Positions 1-5,841 of a stretch of DNA of 14,177 nt are shown one piece after another. This DNA is from Acidobacteriota bacterium (lineage in GTDB: Bacteria; Acidobacteriota; Blastocatellia; Pyrinomonadales; Pyrinomonadaceae), in contig JAEWBM010000112.1 of assembly GCA_023391155.1 (NCBI GenBank), forward strand, positions 1 through 14,177, read 5' to 3'. The translations under genes and the position numbers were made by a program. Position 1 is the first letter of the stretch, and each line of letters begins with the position of its first letter. The notes under the pieces were generated by a model. It had not been told where the DNA came from and did no database searches. It saw nothing but the letters and a program-made list of their open reading frames with translations.

Positions 1-167
1 AGACATGCCTGGTAAGAATCGTTCGCCGAAGTGATCGGCCGCGTCAGACGTTTGTGCCAGCACCCGAAGAGCTTGCCCATTATTCCGATCTTGGTACCCA
101 TCACCGGATCATTCTTTTCCGGCACCAAAGTTTCTGTTAACAACCCTTGTTCTAATATTCCTTGCAT
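1..167 (-). CDS. Small protein of unknown function, N-terminal part (runs off the left edge)
   Basis: A minus-strand reading frame starts at ATG 167-165 and stays open for 55 codons to the window edge. The start is preceded by a purine-rich GGGGTGAGG just upstream, a usable ribosome-binding site. The visible protein has an acidic N-terminus and then a segment reading MGKLFGCWHKRLTRP, ending at SYQAC. From memory, small acidobacterial proteins share the form MGKLFGCWHK...RP...SY..C followed by a CxxCGAR-type zinc ribbon, so the final Cys may be the first zinc ligand. That is recall, not a search. In-frame ATGs at codons 23 and 30 are alternative starts; the latter begins exactly at the conserved-looking segment. 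It diverges from the nuclease gene at 386. Function unknown. Confidence 0.6.
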   Translation of the reverse strand, partial: MQGILEQGLLTETLVPEKNDPVMGTKIGIMGKLFGCWHKRLTRPITSANDSYQAC

Positions 168-352
168 AACCTCACCCCTTCTGCCCTTCGCAACTGCAAA
201 TGTGATGCCAAACGCGAATTGCCGAGTTACTACCGCATACTGAACGAAACAGTGCGAAACTTTTTGCACGTTTAGGTGAAATTCCACGATAGGGATGTCC
301 TAAAACGTTACAGCTGTATATTCGCCCGTTTCCTGTAAACAGATTTATTGGA

Positions 353-358
353 TAAAAT
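353..358 (+). promoter_or_regulatory. Possible -10 element upstream of the nuclease gene
   Basis: TAAAAT matches the sigma-70 -10 consensus at five of six positions and lies 27 bases before the ATG at 386. The -35 region (around 330-335, TTCCTG) is poor, so this is a candidate only. The intergenic stretch 168-385 is AT-rich and must also hold the promoter of the divergent left-edge gene, which I could not place. Confidence 0.3.
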
Positions 359-385
359 CTTCCATAAACGAGCAGGTATTTTTAT

Positions 386-1342
386 ATGAAGAGACGGCTT
401 AGAACTGCGGGAATATTGTTTCTCGCCCTTGTTTTCGTACAGACCGCTGCGGCCTGGGATGATGTCGGACACAAGATAACGGGGTATATCGCGTGGCAGC
501 GAATGTCGCCGGAGGCACGCGAGAACGTGATAAAGATCTTGCGGGCAGCGCCCGAAGATTCTCATCTTTCGGCGTTCTATATGAACTATGGCCCGCAAGA
601 AGAGGCCGTGCGTAAGCTTGATTATTTTACGATGGTACCGACGTGGGCGGACATCGTGCGGGACCGGACATTTGCGAACCGTTTTGCGAAATATCACAAA
701 TCTAACTGGCACTATTCAGACACGTTTTGGCGGCAGGTGAACGGACGTGTCGACGTGATAACGGACCGAAAAGGCGACGGCCAGGGAGTTGTCCGCCTGA
801 TCGAGTTCGACAAAATGATGAGGGACGCTGATGCGACGCCGGCGGACAAGGCGATAGCGATCGCGTGGTTCCTGCATATTGGAGGCGATCTGCATCAGCC
901 GCTGCACACGTCGGGCCGTCACACCGACCGCGAGCCCGAGGGTGACCGCGGCGGCAATATGTTTCTGCTCACGCCGGAGGGCGGGCCGAGAAACGCCGAG
1001 GTGAACCTACATTGGTTTTGGGACTCGATCGTAATTCGAAATATACCGTTTCAACCGGAGGTCAGCGAGGCCGAATATATCAAGCTGGTTGCGGAATCAA
1101 TGATGACGCGATTCCCTTTCGAAGGAGCTAAACCGGGCCTTAAACTTACGGCTTATCCCGAATGGCAGCAGGAGACCTTTGCGTTTGCAAACACGGATGT
1201 GTTCTCGGCCGACCTCATTCGCTTTCAGACACCCTCGGATAAATATCGCCGGAATGCGTATCTCGTCGCCGAGCGGCAGCTTTCGCTTGCCGGTTACCGG
1301 ATGGGCGAGACGCTCAACGCGATCTTCGGCAAAAGCCAATGA
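386..1342 (+). CDS. Secreted S1/P1-family zinc-dependent nuclease
   Basis: S1/P1 nucleases are trinuclear zinc phosphodiesterases that cut single-stranded DNA and RNA to 5'-nucleotides outside the cytoplasm. Residues 1-23 are a signal peptide (MKRR, a hydrophobic core, then TAAA). Cleavage after Ala23 would leave Trp24 as the new N-terminus, which the family needs because the N-terminal Trp itself binds zinc. All nine expected ligands can be placed: W24, H29 (WDDVGH), D89 (WADIVR), H109 (WHY), H164, D168 and H174 (LHIGGDLHQPLH), and H209 and D213 (NLHWFWD). DRGGN at 187-191 is also typical. Length 318 fits the family. AGCAGG lies nine bases before the ATG. The stop overlaps the ATG of the next gene (ATGA), so translational coupling is likely. 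The enzyme looks intact and active. Confidence 0.93.
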   Translation: MKRRLRTAGILFLALVFVQTAAAWDDVGHKITGYIAWQRMSPEARENVIKILRAAPEDSHLSAFYMNYGPQEEAVRKLDYFTMVPTWADIVRDRTFANRFAKYHKSNWHYSDTFWRQVNGRVDVITDRKGDGQGVVRLIEFDKMMRDADATPADKAIAIAWFLHIGGDLHQPLHTSGRHTDREPEGDRGGNMFLLTPEGGPRNAEVNLHWFWDSIVIRNIPFQPEVSEAEYIKLVAESMMTRFPFEGAKPGLKLTAYPEWQQETFAFANTDVFSADLIRFQTPSDKYRRNAYLVAERQLSLAGYRMGETLNAIFGKSQ

Positions 1343-2478
1343 CACCTCACGAACTGCTGGAACATTTTAAGAGCCGACAAGACGCGATCATCGACCTGAT
1401 CCGCGAGATCGTCGAGATCGAATCGCCCTCGGGCGATGTCGCGGGCAGCGCGTCCGTAGCCGACCGGGTCGAGCAGGAGGCCCGGGGGACCGGTGCACCG
1501 CTGACGGTCGAGCGTTTTGAGGCCGAGGGTGTGGGTACGCATCTGGTGATCCGAGCGTTTGAGGGCACGGGAAAGCCCTTCCTCTTGATGGGGCATACGG
1601 ACACGGTGCACCCGATCGGTTCGCTTGCTAAAAACCCCACACGCATTGAGGGGGACAAATTTTACGGCTGCGGCACGTTTGATATGAAGGCGAATATCGT
1701 AGTGGCGCTTGAGGCGTTGCGATATTTTGCCGAGAGCGGGACGCGGCCGGCACGGCCGATCAATATGCTGCTGGCATGCGATGAGGAGGTCGGCAGCCGA
1801 ACCGGCCGTGAGCATGTGGAACGTGAGGCACGGCTTGCCGAATCGTGTCTGGTGCTGGAGCCCTCAGCAGCGGGGCGTGTGAAGACGGGGCGAAAGGGAA
1901 CGGGGATGTACACCTTGCGCGCCCGCGGGGTGCCGGCTCACGCGGGGCTTGACCCGGAGAAGGGTGCAAGTGCGATCCTTGAGCTTTCGCAGCAGATACC
2001 CCGACTGCACGAGTTAAACGCCCCTGAAAGGGGCACCACGGTCAACGTATGCACCATCACCGGCGGGACGACGACCAACGTGATACCGGAGCACGCGGAG
2101 TGCTCCGTCGATGTCCGGTTTTCTACGGTGGCCGAGGCCGAGCGGATCGATGGTCTGATAAAGGCAATCGAGCCCGTTGACGGCCGTGTCTCGCTCGAGA
2201 TCCTCGGTGGTATTAACCGGCCGCCGATGGAACGGACCGAAGGGGTCGTGGCCTTGTTCGAGAAAGCCCGTGATCTGGCGGCGTCGTTCGGTTACGAGCT
2301 GGGCGAGACGCAGGTCGGCGGAGCGTCAGACGGCAACTTTGTCGGGGCTCTCGGCGTGTCCGTGATCGACGGCCTCGGCATCGCCGGCGACGGCGCCCAC
2401 CGCCTTGACGAGCACATCCTGGTCAGCGACATCGCTCCTCGCGCGACGCTGATCACGGGGCTTTTGAAACAAGCATGA
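1339..2478 (+). CDS. M20 family zinc metallopeptidase (glutamate carboxypeptidase-like)
   Basis: This is a co-catalytic dizinc peptidase of the M20/CPG2 type. Such enzymes release C-terminal glutamate or similar residues, or deacylate amino acids; the exact substrate cannot be read from sequence. The motifs are in order: GHTDTVHP with H86 and D88, FDMKAN with bridging D115, CDEEVG with catalytic E149 and ligand E150, LEPS with E174, and GDGAHRLDEH with ligand H354. The dimerisation domain lies between roughly residues 183 and 295 and includes VPAHAGLDPEKG (H201) and the TTNVIP strand typical of the family. At 379 aa it is full length. No signal peptide is visible, so it is probably cytoplasmic, unlike the upstream nuclease. 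It overlaps that nuclease by four bases (ATGA) and overlaps the next small gene the same way, which suggests one transcript. Confidence 0.92.
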   Translation: MTPHELLEHFKSRQDAIIDLIREIVEIESPSGDVAGSASVADRVEQEARGTGAPLTVERFEAEGVGTHLVIRAFEGTGKPFLLMGHTDTVHPIGSLAKNPTRIEGDKFYGCGTFDMKANIVVALEALRYFAESGTRPARPINMLLACDEEVGSRTGREHVEREARLAESCLVLEPSAAGRVKTGRKGTGMYTLRARGVPAHAGLDPEKGASAILELSQQIPRLHELNAPERGTTVNVCTITGGTTTNVIPEHAECSVDVRFSTVAEAERIDGLIKAIEPVDGRVSLEILGGINRPPMERTEGVVALFEKARDLAASFGYELGETQVGGASDGNFVGALGVSVIDGLGIAGDGAHRLDEHILVSDIAPRATLITGLLKQA

Positions 2479-2719
2479 AAGAGCGAAACACCGAATACGC
2501 TTGCGGTTTCTGCGAACAAACCGTAGCGAATTCTAATGGAAGCCCCTTGGATCCGTGTTCTTTATCCTCGTGAGCAATTTCGATCAGGAACAAAGCGGCC
2601 AAAAAGAACAACAGTTCTTTTGTCATTTCGAGTGTTTTCGCCGGCTCGTTTATGATGACGGAATTCTGTACATTGCTGAAGATCATTTTCCAACCGTCGA
2701 TGAAGTTCTGGACGAATAG
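2475..2719 (+). pseudogene. Small four-cysteine (zinc-ribbon-like) protein, broken by a frameshift
   Basis: ATG 2475 overlaps the stop of the peptidase gene (ATGA). It reads MKERNTEYACGFCEQTVAN and on to DPC, then hits TGA at 2571 after 32 codons. From 2537 to the TAG at 2717-2719, the frame one base back is open. It encodes VSNFDQEQ, FFCHFECFRRLVYDDG and HFPTVDEVLDE, which reads naturally as the second half of the same protein. Joined near 2559-2570, the product is about 80 aa with CxxC (residues 10 and 13), Cys28 and a C-x3-C (TGT at 2621 and 2633), a plausible zinc site. One lost base (or two gained) in that interval explains the break. There is no classical slippery heptamer, so programmed frameshifting is unlikely. 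I recall similar small proteins in Acidobacteria, but the function is unknown. The 3' half on its own could start only at GTG 2555. Confidence 0.6.
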
Positions 2720-2736
2720 ATTTAAATGGCTGTCCT

Positions 2737-3588
2737 ATGGGTACTTGGGGAACCGGCATATCGTCGAACGACACATATGCTGATGTCTATGGCGAATTTT
2801 TCGATCTTTACGATGACGGCGTTGATGTCGGCGAGATATCGACGAAGCTGATCGAGAGTTTTAGAGAAACACTAGACGACGAAGATGACTCCGGAAATTT
2901 TTGGTTTGCTTTGGCCAAGGCGCAGTGGGAATGCAAAGAACTAGATCCGCAGTTACTTTTGCGGATTGAGCGGATAGTCGAGTCGAAAAGCGATCTCGAA
3001 GTATGGAGACGGCTGGGAGCCTCTGAAGCTGACGTAAGGAAGCGAGGAGCAGTCCTAGAGCAGTTTCTTGCGAGATTGCGAAGCGAACGTAAGACAGCAA
3101 GAAAGCGAAAGAAGAAGGAAATCGTCGATCCTCCTTTTGAAAAGGGCCAGTGTTTGTTGTTCCGACTGGCTAATGGTAATTACGGTGGAGCGGTCGTTTT
3201 AGAGTCGATATCTTGTAAGGGATTTGGCCTCAATCTTGTTGTCGTAACGCGATTGAACTGCCAACAACGACCATCGCTTGGGGACTTTCTTGGGGCAGAG
3301 GTACTAGCCAAATCGTTCGCCGCGTGGCAAGACACGCCGGAGATCTGTTGGCAGTACGATTCGCGTTTTCTTGATGATAAGCATCTTTTCGAACCCACGG
3401 AAAAGGTAGTAGTTAAGAAGAATTATGACCCAAACGACTACCATTTAGGAGCATTTTTCAGCGGATCATGGGCCTCAATGATCGACTCGGTAAATATGCA
3501 GAACGAGTGGGAAAGTAAAAATCCAAGACCGCGAAAAAAACTCCGAATCCGCGATCTTGTACAGAATCGTCGGTGGGGATTTTGGTAG
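2737..3588 (+). CDS. DUF4259-type protein with a basic linker and an immunity-like C-terminal domain
   Basis: The N-terminus MGTWGTGISSNDTYAD matches the MGxWGxGxxxND start that defines DUF4259-type proteins. This helical, acidic domain runs to about residue 110. A strongly basic linker follows (about 113-128, RSERKTARKRKKKE). The C-terminal part (about 134-283) begins FEKGQCLLFRLANGNYGGAVVL, which resembles the 'F..G..F...L.dG.YG...V' strand pattern of Imm26-like immunity domains. That likeness is my reading and is weak. No signal peptide or membrane segment is seen, so it is probably cytoplasmic. There is no clear ribosome-binding site; the start is fixed by the conserved N-terminus. It begins 17 bases after the broken zinc-ribbon gene and ends 15 bases before the tRNA. 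Base composition is more AT-rich than in the flanking housekeeping genes, so recent acquisition is possible. Molecular function unknown. Confidence 0.75.
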   Translation: MGTWGTGISSNDTYADVYGEFFDLYDDGVDVGEISTKLIESFRETLDDEDDSGNFWFALAKAQWECKELDPQLLLRIERIVESKSDLEVWRRLGASEADVRKRGAVLEQFLARLRSERKTARKRKKKEIVDPPFEKGQCLLFRLANGNYGGAVVLESISCKGFGLNLVVVTRLNCQQRPSLGDFLGAEVLAKSFAAWQDTPEICWQYDSRFLDDKHLFEPTEKVVVKKNYDPNDYHLGAFFSGSWASMIDSVNMQNEWESKNPRPRKKLRIRDLVQNRRWGFW

Positions 3589-3603
3589 TTCAAAAATTTA
3601 CTC

Positions 3604-3703
3604 GGAGGCGAATCCCGTCCGGTGACGGGCGCGGTCTTCAAAACCGTCTGCGGGTGAAGCGAGAGCTTGCCCGGGTGGGTTCGACTCCCACACGCCTCCG
3701 CCA
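3604..3703 (+). tRNA. selC: tRNA-Sec (selenocysteine, anticodon UCA)
   Basis: This 100-nt gene has the special fold of bacterial tRNA-Sec. The anticodon loop CTTCAAA (3636-3642) carries TCA at 3638-3640, which reads UGA. The D stem has six pairs (3614-3619 CCCGTC with 3624-3629 GACGGG) closed by a CGGT loop, as in Escherichia coli selC. The long variable arm (about 3648-3673) folds as CGGG..AAGC GAGA GCTT.CCCG. The T stem is GTGGG/CCCAC around TTCGACT. Discriminator G3700 and CCA are encoded. The acceptor is 3604-3611 GGAGGCGA against 3692-3699 ACGCCTCC: seven pairs plus an A3611/A3692 mismatch at the eighth position that normally sets tRNA-Sec apart. The product is charged with Ser, converted to Sec-tRNA by SelA, and delivered by SelB at UGA codons with a SECIS. 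None of those genes lies in the window. Confidence 0.95.
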
Positions 3704-3708
3704 AGTAA

Positions 3709-3750
3709 AAGGATGAAGGATGAAGGATAAAGGGTAAGGGATAAAGGAAA
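3709..3750 (+). repeat. Six tandem degenerate heptamers, consensus AAGGATR
   Basis: The stretch divides exactly into AAGGATG, AAGGATG, AAGGATA, AAGGGTA, AGGGATA and AAGGAAA. It is almost purely purine on the plus strand and sits five bases after the tRNA CCA end and about 40 bases before dprA. It could be a simple slippage microsatellite or part of the tRNA 3' trailer. No canonical hairpin-plus-T-run terminator is visible between selC and dprA. Confidence 0.7.
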
Positions 3751-3792
3751 GAACGAGTCGCTCGACTTTAAGTATCAATTTTCCACATTAAT

Positions 3793-4167
3793 ATGAAAAC
3801 TTGGATATCGCTCAACATGACGCCGGGGGTTGGGCCGCGGGCGGCGACGAAGCTGCTTGAGGCGTTTGGTTCGCCGGAGGCGGTATTTGCTGCACGGCGG
3901 TCTGAGCTGGAGCGGGTTCGGCTCAAGCCGGAGACGGTCGAGGCGATAATGCAGCGGCGGTTTGAGGGCAAGGCCGATGAGGAGCTTTCGCGTGTCAAGG
4001 AGCTTGGCGGCGACATCCTGATCCTTGATGACGGAAGCTATCCGCGACTTCTGCGCGAGATCGCCGATCCGCCGATAACGCTTTATGTGCGGGGCGATTG
4101 GGAGGCGTGTTTTGACGCGCCGGGCGTGGCGGTGATCGGGTCGCGGATGTGCTCGGCGTTCGGTTAG
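3793..4167 (+). CDS. dprA: DprA N-terminal fragment (ends at the internal TAG)
   Basis: This 124-aa fragment holds the SAM/helix-hairpin-helix-like region and the first Rossmann strand with the GSR loop (residues 116-118). The start matches the usual DprA N-terminus (a short lead-in to W-[IL]-x-L-N), so it is probably correct although no clear ribosome-binding site precedes it. If expressed alone it lacks nearly all of the DNA-binding fold and the winged helix. Confidence 0.6.
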   Translation: MKTWISLNMTPGVGPRAATKLLEAFGSPEAVFAARRSELERVRLKPETVEAIMQRRFEGKADEELSRVKELGGDILILDDGSYPRLLREIADPPITLYVRGDWEACFDAPGVAVIGSRMCSAFG

Positions 4168-4176
4168 AACGCGTCG

Positions 4177-4920
4177 GTGATGTTGGCTCGCGGCCTGGCG
4201 TCGGAGGGCGTATGTGTTATCTCAGGCCTTGCTCGCGGCATCGACACGGCCGCGCACCGCGGTGCGATGGCTGCGGGAGGGCGGACCGTCGCAGTTTTGG
4301 GGACGGGGCTCGACAGCGTTTATCCGAAAGAAAATCTACGGCTGGTGGATGAGATCGTCGAATCAGGCGGAGCCGTAGTGACACAATTCCCGCTGGGGAC
4401 GCCGCCGCTCAAGGACAACTTCCCGTATCGTAACCGGATCATCAGCGGGCTGAGCCTCGGCGTTTTGGTCGTTGAGGCATCTGAACGGAGCGGTTCGCTG
4501 ATCACGGCCCGGCTGGCGATGGAACAGGGCCGCGAGGTGATGGCCGTGCCCGGCAATATCACTTCGCGAAACTCGTTCGGGACGAACTACCTGATCAAAG
4601 CGGGCGCAAAGCTTGTGCAGCAATGGCACGATGTCGCGGCGGAGCTGCCATCGGAGGTATCGGCCGCGATGCTGCCGCCGAAGCCGGAAGGGTCTCGTTC
4701 GTCAGCACCGTCGCAGCAGCCGGAGCTTGCCCCCGCAGGGCTTTCGACGCACGAACGCAAGGTTTGGGACCTGCTGCCGGCGGACGATTCGGTACACATC
4801 GATACGCTGCTCGACACCACATCGCTCTCGTTCGGCGACCTAAACACCGCGCTCGTCGGCCTCGACATCCGCGACCTGATAAGGGTCTTGCCGGGGAAGC
4901 ATTACGCGAGGCGGTTATAA
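4177..4920 (+). CDS. dprA: DprA C-terminal fragment (Rossmann remainder plus winged helix)
   Basis: In the same frame as the N-terminal fragment, this 247-aa part could restart at GTG 4177 or ATG 4180, nine to twelve bases past the TAG. No Shine-Dalgarno sequence is seen, so only coupled reinitiation could express it. It keeps ISGLARGID, YRNRIISG, the RSGSLITA loop and the winged helix, but lacks the first Rossmann strand and its GSR motif. Confidence 0.55.
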   Translation: MMLARGLASEGVCVISGLARGIDTAAHRGAMAAGGRTVAVLGTGLDSVYPKENLRLVDEIVESGGAVVTQFPLGTPPLKDNFPYRNRIISGLSLGVLVVEASERSGSLITARLAMEQGREVMAVPGNITSRNSFGTNYLIKAGAKLVQQWHDVAAELPSEVSAAMLPPKPEGSRSSAPSQQPELAPAGLSTHERKVWDLLPADDSVHIDTLLDTTSLSFGDLNTALVGLDIRDLIRVLPGKHYARRL

Positions 4921-4968
4921 ATTTGCTGAAGAGCAGGGAAAATGAACCAAGACCGTTGCAATCGGCTG

Positions 4969-4987
4969 TATAATATCGATGCATCGA
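4969..4987 (+). promoter_or_regulatory. Perfect -10 hexamer next to a 12-bp palindrome (candidate promoter/operator)
   Basis: TATAAT at 4969-4974 is a perfect -10 hexamer, and one base later TCGATGCATCGA (4976-4987) is a perfect palindrome that would cover the transcription start. No good -35 lies 16-18 bases upstream; TTGCAA at 4956 is too close. If used, the promoter gives the 5093 gene a leader of about 110 bases. That leader also contains a small hairpin, AGGTG (5008-5012) and CACCT (5018-5022) around a GGAAT loop. Confidence 0.35.
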
Positions 4988-5092
4988 GTCACGCCATTGA
5001 AATTCTTAGGTGGGAATCACCTTCGGCATGACACAACTAGTGAAGCGGGTTGATTTGATCAATTCTCACGCAAATCGATTGTTGAGGAACAC

Positions 5093-5653
5093 ATGATTGG
5101 AAAACTACCCCAGGCCTGGTGCATTTTCGTTGCAGTGTCGATACTTGGTGGCGTCATTCATTCTAAGGACTGGAGAGGGGTCGTGCCCCTACAATCCACT
5201 CGAGCGCACGTAGAACGATTGTTGGGGTCTCCTCCCCCTCCACCCACCGACGGTACCAGGGCATACATCTTACACCCGGCAAGGTCTATCTATTTTCTTG
5301 AAGAGGCTGAGGTGTATTTCGTATACGCAACAGCAGACAATTTAGCCTTAAACGAATGTTCGAAGACAGTGCCGTTGGACACCGTACTCATGATAATGGT
5401 GTCCCCTCGAAAGAAGTCTCTAATAGGGAGTTGGGAGACAAACCTCGACCTCTTTAGGACTTTTGACCCCTCCGAAGGAAGTGCAAAAGGTTATGAAGGT
5501 TTTCTCAATGAAGAAGTTGGATTGGTAATTCGTACCTTTGAAGGCCGTGTCGACCAATTGGTATATCTCCCTACTATCGGCGAAATGCGGAAATGTCCCT
5601 CTTATTATGAGGATCCGGAAAAGTTTGTAATGATTCTGACGGAGTCTTTCTGA
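5093..5653 (+). CDS. Secreted protein of unknown function, acidobacterial 'WRGVVPLxSTRxxVERLLG' type
   Basis: A GAGGA Shine-Dalgarno precedes ATG 5093 by five bases. Residues 1-24 look like a signal peptide (MIGK, a hydrophobic stretch, cleavage near HS-KD). The mature N-terminus DWRGVVPLQSTRAHVERLLG recalls a family of short exported proteins that I remember as frequent in Blastocatellia, with the same opening, a central 'VPxDTVxxI.V.P' strand (here VPLDTVLMIMVSP, about 93-105), a 'NEEVGLVIRTFEGRV' segment and a C-terminal 'CP'. Two likely paired cysteines are C89 and C168. A run of five prolines at 47-51 sits where paralogues usually vary. No enzymatic motif is visible. The gene is more AT-rich than its neighbours and apparently stands alone as a transcript. 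Family assignment is from memory; function is unknown. Confidence 0.75.
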   Translation: MIGKLPQAWCIFVAVSILGGVIHSKDWRGVVPLQSTRAHVERLLGSPPPPPTDGTRAYILHPARSIYFLEEAEVYFVYATADNLALNECSKTVPLDTVLMIMVSPRKKSLIGSWETNLDLFRTFDPSEGSAKGYEGFLNEEVGLVIRTFEGRVDQLVYLPTIGEMRKCPSYYEDPEKFVMILTESF

Positions 5654-5785
5654 CGAGTGAGTGGACGATTCACGACTACTGAAGGTCGAATTGTGCAATG
5701 TTACCTAATCATGATTCTCGCGATGACGCGGGGATCTAGAGGCAACACCTCTGTTGGTTCACACCGGAAGAGTCGAAACGCCTTT

Positions 5786-5814
5786 TTGTCGAGGATGCGG
5801 GGTTATGACATAGT
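5786..5814 (+). promoter_or_regulatory. Candidate sigma-70 promoter for the YkgJ-like gene
   Basis: TTGTCG (5786-5791) and CATAGT (5809-5814) are separated by 17 bases. Each matches the consensus hexamer at four of six positions. Transcription would start near 5821, leaving a short leader before the ATG at 5842. The rest of the gap 5654-5785 shows only a small AGAGG/CCTCT hairpin (5738-5752) without a T-run, and no convincing gene. Confidence 0.25.
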
Positions 5815-5841
5815 TATGGCTCTCGATGAGGGGGGGTGACT

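Larger units (their letters stand above)
3793..4920 (+). pseudogene. dprA: dprA (smf), DNA-processing protein A, interrupted by an in-frame TAG
   Basis: DprA binds incoming single-stranded DNA during natural transformation and loads RecA onto it. The frame is continuous for 375 codons except TAG at 4165-4167 (codon 125); only three codons separate it from GTG 4177. The N-terminal SAM-like part starts WISLNMTPGVGPRAATKLLEAFGSPE. The Rossmann fold starts at VAVIGSR (112-118) and resumes after the stop with VISGLARGIDTAAHRGA, VAVLGTGLD.VYP, FPYRNRIISGLS, ERSGSLITARLAMEQGR and AVPG. A C-terminal winged helix (about 316-375) ends ...GKHYARRL. The stop splits the Rossmann fold after its first strand and GSR loop, so neither half should fold as DprA alone. 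CAG, AAG or TTG to TAG would each be one change. TAG is used as a normal stop elsewhere in the window, so general reassignment is unlikely. A sequencing error or recent mutation is the likeliest cause. Confidence 0.85.

Noticed and set aside
2559..2570. Programmed -1 frameshift
   Set aside because: No X-XXY-YYZ slippery heptamer or strong downstream structure is apparent; a lost base is simpler.
2571..2573. TGA in the small zinc-ribbon ORF read as selenocysteine, given the nearby tRNA-Sec
   Set aside because: The same frame after TGA gives a low-quality basic sequence with no Cys-rich continuation, while the frame one base back gives a coherent second half. A frameshift explains it better, and no obvious SECIS hairpin follows.
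4165..4167. UAG decoded by the neighbouring tRNA-Sec
   Set aside because: The anticodon is UCA, which reads UGA. Several intact genes here (2737-3588, 5842-6609, 9303-9884) end in TAG, so TAG is an ordinary stop.
5738..5756. Interleaved AGAGG/CCTCT and CAACA/TGTTG pairings resembling a pseudoknot
   Set aside because: The connecting loops would be zero or one base, which is sterically unlikely. Only one of the two small hairpins could form, and there is no T-run for a terminator.
5657..5839. 60-codon plus-strand ORF before the YkgJ-like gene
   Set aside because: No ribosome-binding site, no protein-like composition or motif, and it overlaps the likely promoter and ribosome-binding site of the next gene.
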